Shown: in pieces, positions 32,622 to 36,051 of the stretch
Layout of the letters: each line of letters begins with the position of its first letter
Numbering within the stretch: the first letter of the stretch is position 1
Assembly (NCBI GenBank): GCA_016841765.1
Contig: JAENYN010000022.1
Coordinates: 34,449 to 70,499 of the forward strand
Reading direction: 5' to 3'
DNA length: 36,051 nt
Origin: Guptibacillus hwajinpoensis
GTDB taxonomy: Bacteria; Bacillota; Bacilli; Bacillales; Bacillaceae_O
Translations under genes and position numbers: made by a program
The notes under the pieces: generated by a model
What the model was told of the DNA's origin: nothing
The model's database searches: none
The model's input: the letters and a program-made list of their open reading frames with translations, nothing else

Positions 32622-33446
32622 TTAACCATTAACAATAAAATATTCTCTTAATGCCTGCTGCAGCGTGCCTAATGTTTTAATCTCCCCATTAATGCCAAGT
32701 TCCGTCACTTTCCTTACAACTTCCTTCCTTAATCCGGTTATGACCGTATTACATCCCATCAATGAGGCTCCATTGAGGATTTGAATCAACCGGTAAATAT
32801 CATTACTCTCGATATCTGCAACCCCGGACAAGTCCATAATCAAAATTTGAATGCGCTTTTCACTGACTTCAGTTAACACCTTTTCCTCAAGGATTTCAAT
32901 TCGCTGGGCATCAATCGCACCGATTAACGGGAGGATACTGACAGAAGGATTAATTGGGATAATCGGCACCGAAAGATTTTCCACCAACTCCCTTTGCGCT
33001 TTGATAAGCGAATCTTTATAAGTCGTATAACTAATGAAGAAGGAATTCAGGAAATAGTCGACACGGTTATTCAGCTGTTTTTCTACTTCAAAGAAATTGA
33101 ACCTCTTATCGCTTTTAAATTCGGTATATTTTTCTAAAAAGAGCCATAATGTCCGTCGAATAGCCTGAACCCATTCCAATTTAAATGAGACGGCAAGAGA
33201 ATGCGTCGCCCAGGCAATTCCTTCTTGTTCCGCAAATGCATGCAGATCTGTGTCATTCTCTTCAATAATGTAAACAACCAGTTTATTAGCATTATTAACA
33301 AGGTCGATATTACCCACCCTTAATATATCATCAATCTTGTCCTTTACATTGACAGCTTCTTTTAGCAGCATCTCCTTGAAGATCTGACTATTTTCTTCGA
33401 AGAACTCTTTGAAATGAAATGAATCCTCATATGTAAACGTTTGCAA
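32622..33446 (-). CDS. RsbR-like STAS-domain protein (stressosome component)
   Basis: A 274-residue protein with an N-terminal all-helical, non-heme-globin-like half (about 1-140; KDKIDDILRVGNIDLVNNANKLVVYIIEE, FKLEWVQAIRRTLWLFLEKY) and a C-terminal STAS domain (about 160-270; VPIIPINPSVSILPLIGAID, QILIMDLSGVADIES, LMGCNTVITGLRKEVVRKV). This is the RsbRA-RD/YtvA-type layout of the stressosome that controls sigma-B. Where RsbRA has the phosphorylated threonine in D-[IL]-T-G-V, this protein has serine (DLSGV). I chose TTG at 33446 because GGGAGG is 8 bases upstream. The ATG of MIVETLK at 33485 overlaps a minus-strand TATAAT that is the likely -10. No rsbS or rsbT lies nearby. Confidence 0.85.
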   Translation of the reverse strand: MQTFTYEDSFHFKEFFEENSQIFKEMLLKEAVNVKDKIDDILRVGNIDLVNNANKLVVYIIEENDTDLHAFAEQEGIAWATHSLAVSFKLEWVQAIRRTLWLFLEKYTEFKSDKRFNFFEVEKQLNNRVDYFLNSFFISYTTYKDSLIKAQRELVENLSVPIIPINPSVSILPLIGAIDAQRIEILEEKVLTEVSEKRIQILIMDLSGVADIESNDIYRLIQILNGASLMGCNTVITGLRKEVVRKVTELGINGEIKTLGTLQQALREYFIVNG

Positions 33447-33483
33447 CTGCCTTTCCTCCCAACTTTTTAAAGTTTCCACTATC

Positions 33484-33489
33484 ATTATA
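33484..33489 (-). promoter_or_regulatory. Probable -10 box of the RsbR-like gene
   Basis: TATAAT on the minus strand, about 35 bases ahead of the TTG start. The -35 region is weak. The rest of 33490-33753 has no supportable gene; a hydrophobic 64-codon minus frame (33518-33712) lacks a ribosome site. Confidence 0.4.
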
Positions 33490-33753
33490 GGATAAACCTT
33501 GATTTTTTGCAGGAATTTTATCTGGTTTTTTCGGAAGGGGTACAGATAAGAAGGAAACACCTTCCTAATAATAGAAGTAACAAAATAGATCGGCGCATAG
33601 GGGTCTGCAGAAACAGGCCATGAAACATACATGAATACTTGGCCTGTTCAAGGCTCTGAAAAAGTAATGGAAAAATCCCAATCATAAAAATATACAAAAA
33701 ACACAAACCCAATGATATGTTGAATCGCTTAATAAGAGGAGGCAGGCTGAATT

Positions 33754-34968
33754 ATGGATTTGCTGCATGAAAAGTTTTTAAAACTTGGTGCTGAACATGC
33801 ACCTGGCCAGGAAGTGCGCCAGAAAATGGATGAAATAAAGTTGCGCGGTGAAAAAATCCCTGGTGTACCGGTTGATTTCTCACACGGTGATGTAGATGCT
33901 TTTGAACCGATTCCCGGCAGTTTGGATGTCTTCAATGAAGGGGTGCACCTCGGTGGGAGGCAGGCCTATACGGAATATCGGGGAAGCAAAGTCATTCGTG
34001 AGGATACTGCACGAAAGCTTTCTGATTTTACGGGCACAACGATTGAAGCAGACCGTAACCTTATTATCACCCCAGGAACACAGGGTGCGTTGTTTTTAGC
34101 CGTGGGCTCGACCGTTTCAAGGGGGGCCAAGGTAGCCATTGTAGCACCAGATTATTTTGCCAATCGAAAACTCGTTGAATTCTTTGAAGGTGAAGTTGTC
34201 TATATCAAGGCGGATTACTTGAATGCATCCACCGGTACCGGCCTGGACTTAACTCAGCTGGAAGAGGCATTTAAAGCTGGCGTCAAGCTCTTTTTGTTTT
34301 CTAATCCCAATAATCCCACCGGTGTCATCTATTCTCCGAATGAAATAAGGGAAATTGCGAAGCTTGCCCAACGCTATGATGTTACTGTCATCGCCGACGA
34401 ACTCTACTCCCGCCAGATTTTTGAAGGACAGCCTTATACACACTTATGTGCCCAGGATATGATCAACCCTGAAAACGTCATTACCATCATAGGTCCATCT
34501 AAAACGGAGTCGTTAAGCGGATATCGGTTAGGGGTGGCATTTGGTTCTGCCAGGATCATTGAACGGATGGAAAAACTGCAGGCAATTGTGTCACTCCGGG
34601 CAGGCGGCTATAGCCAGGCGGTATTGAAATCCTGGTTTTCCGAGCCGGAAGGGTGGATGGCAGAACGAATTGCACAACACCAGGCCATCCGTGATGATTT
34701 GGTTGGCAAGCTGCACCTTGCCGAAGGCTTTCAAGTCAGAGCGACAGAGGGAGGCAGTTATCTTTTCCCGAAAGTTCCGGAACTGGATGTTCCCATTGAA
34801 GACTTCGTGAAAATACTCCGTCTGCAAGCCAATGTCATTGTAACCCCTGGTACAGAATTCGGCTCGGACTTCACAGACAGCTTCCGGATCAATTTTTCAC
34901 AGGACCATGCAGCCGCTGCAGCGGCAATTGAACGTGTCATTAAGGTGGTGGAGCTGTATCGGCACTGA
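33754..34968 (+). CDS. PLP-dependent aminotransferase, class I/II
   Basis: A 404-residue fold-type I aminotransferase. The Schiff-base lysine is K250 (GPSKTESLSGYRLG). NPNNPTG (184-190), D215 in IADELYS and the C-terminal FRINFSQ arginine (alpha-carboxylate binding) complete the active site. GGRQAYTEYRGSKVIRE near residue 70 is the usual substrate-loop region. The order fits aspartate/aromatic aminotransferases and the pyridoxal branch of MalY/PatB; the substrate is not predictable. Ribosome site AGAGGAGG stands about 12 bases upstream. It is transcribed alone; a GCCGG/CCGGC hairpin without U-tract about 45 bp downstream is a weak terminator. Confidence 0.9.
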   Translation: MDLLHEKFLKLGAEHAPGQEVRQKMDEIKLRGEKIPGVPVDFSHGDVDAFEPIPGSLDVFNEGVHLGGRQAYTEYRGSKVIREDTARKLSDFTGTTIEADRNLIITPGTQGALFLAVGSTVSRGAKVAIVAPDYFANRKLVEFFEGEVVYIKADYLNASTGTGLDLTQLEEAFKAGVKLFLFSNPNNPTGVIYSPNEIREIAKLAQRYDVTVIADELYSRQIFEGQPYTHLCAQDMINPENVITIIGPSKTESLSGYRLGVAFGSARIIERMEKLQAIVSLRAGGYSQAVLKSWFSEPEGWMAERIAQHQAIRDDLVGKLHLAEGFQVRATEGGSYLFPKVPELDVPIEDFVKILRLQANVIVTPGTEFGSDFTDSFRINFSQDHAAAAAAIERVIKVVELYRH

Positions 34969-35125
34969 GTGCATTGACCTCCGATTCAGTAAAGGATCGC
35001 GGGCCGGGCACACCGGCTTCGGAAAGCGTATTCCTGACGATCAGGGCATGAATCTGCCCAGAGTTAACAAAACTGGCTAAATGTAATAAGTCAAATAATG
35101 TATTAGATAGATACCACTAAGGTCA
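34969..35125 (-). other. Possible coding remnant on the minus strand
   Basis: One minus frame from about 35125 into the aminotransferase end reads without stops and looks protein-like (LFDLLHLASFVNSGQIHALI, then EAGVPGPRSFTESEVNAL). It has no start codon or ribosome site and would end inside the aminotransferase gene. It may be the tail of a lost gene or chance. Confidence 0.2.
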
Positions 35126-35170
35126 CCACTATTTAATTTTGATGGCATTCATTTAAGGGAGGAACTGCAT

Positions 35171-36032
35171 ATGAAAACAGCATTAGTCTTTGGCGGGACT
35201 CGTTTTTTTGGAGTCGATCTAGTCAATTCTTTGTTAGAAAAAGGGACAATGGTTACGATTGCGACTAGACAACAGTCTTCTGATCCTTTTGGTGATACAG
35301 TTGAACGATTAACACTGGACCGCTTTGATGAAGATTCTGTCAGACAGGCAGTTGAAGGCAAACAATGGGATGTCGTTTTTGACCAAATCTGTTATTCCTC
35401 TGAAGATGCAAAGATTACCGTTGATGCTTTGAAAGGTAAAGTTAAACGGTACATTTTCACCTCCACTTTATCAGTCTATGATGAAGGAGAAGATCTGACT
35501 GAAGAACAGTTTGATCCATATACATATAAATTGAAAATGGTGAATCGGCAAGATGTTTAATACAAAGAGGGCAAAAGGCAAGCGGAAGCATACTTCTAAT
35601 CAGAAAGCATCATTCCCGGTAACCGCTGTCCGGATCCCAATTGTGATGGGAGCAGAGGACTATACGGGCCGCTTACTGCATTATATTCAGCAGATTAAAG
35701 AAGGAAAGCCTATATACCTACCTAATCCAAACGCTGAAATGGTATTTATCCATCAACAGGAAGCAGGTAATTTTCTTGCCTGGATAGCTGATAAAGACTT
35801 CACCGGCCCAATTAATGCGAGTGCAACGGGGAAAATTTCCTTAAAAGCCCTGATCGAGTTGATTGGTGAGGAAGTGGGGAAAGAGGTTCATGTTACAACT
35901 GATGAAGAACACGAGTCTCCTTACGGCATCAAAAACTCCTGGTTCTTATCAAATGAAAAGGCTGCAAAGCTGGGCTATTCCTTTACCAGGCTAAATGATT
36001 GGTTGCCAGAGTTAGTTTCAGAGCTATCTTGA
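35171..36032 (+). pseudogene. NAD-dependent epimerase/dehydratase, broken by a stop and a frameshift
   Basis: The ATG at 35171 with GGGAGG upstream opens a Rossmann-fold epimerase (MKTALVFGGTRFFGVDLVNSLLEKG; YIFTSTLSVYD with the Ser of the active site). The frame meets TAA at 35558-35560, yet beyond it the same frame still codes YKEGKRQAEAYF, which holds the YxxxK-like YKEGK of the family. A one-base gain at about 35594-35597 then shifts the rest (NQKASFPVTAVRIPIVMG, then MVFIHQQEAGNFLAWI and NSWFLSNEKAAKLGYSF) into another frame, ending at 36032. Repaired, it would be about 286 residues. Two independent lesions argue for a true pseudogene rather than one sequencing error. What remains of each half could still be translated but not as an enzyme. 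Confidence 0.85.
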
Positions 36033-36051
36033 AGAACTCTTAAATATATAA

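Noticed and set aside
33518-33712. A 64-residue hydrophobic protein on the minus strand
   Set aside because: It opens with TTG without a ribosome site; hydrophobicity follows from the T-rich strand.

Overview
The window looks like a chromosomal stretch of a low-to-mid GC Gram-positive bacterium of the family Bacillaceae. The evidence is the GGAGG-type ribosome sites, frequent TTG/GTG starts, U-tract hairpin terminators, and genes typical of Bacillus relatives: a YkpA-type ABC-F protein, a YdjO cold-inducible protein, CvfB, YuiD, an RsbR-like STAS protein, a class D sortase with its LPXTA substrate, and a dispersed hairpin repeat common in Bacillus genomes. No phage, CRISPR array, rRNA or tRNA was seen. 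I ran no searches; all names rest on recognising motifs and family resemblance.

Layout. 1-5.1 kb: a 51-bp tandem repeat, ykpA, ydjO with a long leader, a Cu/Zn superoxide dismutase with a Tyr/Pro-rich N-terminus, cvfB, and a convergent EamA transporter. 5.2-9.4 kb: a sporulation-type sensor kinase (MHYT-PAS-PAS-HisKA-ATPase), then yuiD, an endonuclease IV and a small unknown protein. 9.4-12.7 kb: a decayed orphan ectC (ectoine synthase), then a redox/NO island: the di-iron repair protein Ric, a divergent Crp/Fnr-type regulator, and a secreted DUF6448-like protein. A perfect FNR-type box lies between ric and the regulator, and a near-perfect one lies in front of the secreted gene. 12.9-15.4 kb: a SurA-N-domain lipoprotein, a HAD phosphatase and an acidic unknown. 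16-19.5 kb: a tight fixABCX-like operon (EtfB, EtfA, ETF-quinone oxidoreductase, ferredoxin). 19.5-25.9 kb: a SulP transporter, a LysR regulator divergent from malate synthase G, and an E. coli-type SpeD. 25.9-30.5 kb: a MITE-like hairpin element, a membrane-tethered trypsin-like protease, an SDR dehydrogenase, the LPXTA acidic surface protein with its sortase, and a small secreted protein with a tandem MADRI motif. 30.6-36 kb: TerC, a universal stress protein, an RsbR-like STAS protein, an aminotransferase, and a broken NAD-dependent epimerase.

Two regulatory themes deserve most attention. First, the Crp/Fnr protein carries the E--SR recognition helix that reads TTGAT. The two TTGAT-type boxes sit exactly where class II activator sites belong (centre about 41.5 bp upstream of the predicted start) at its own promoter and at the DUF6448 promoter. 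The shared box could also serve ric at about -61.5. Second, TACC/GGTA palindromes typical of CsoR/CstR-family repressors lie inside the promoter spacers of both the SulP transporter and the secreted MADRI-repeat protein, 8.6 kb apart. This suggests one copper- or persulfide-responsive regulon that joins sulfur-anion transport to an uncharacterised exported protein. The regulator itself is not in the window.
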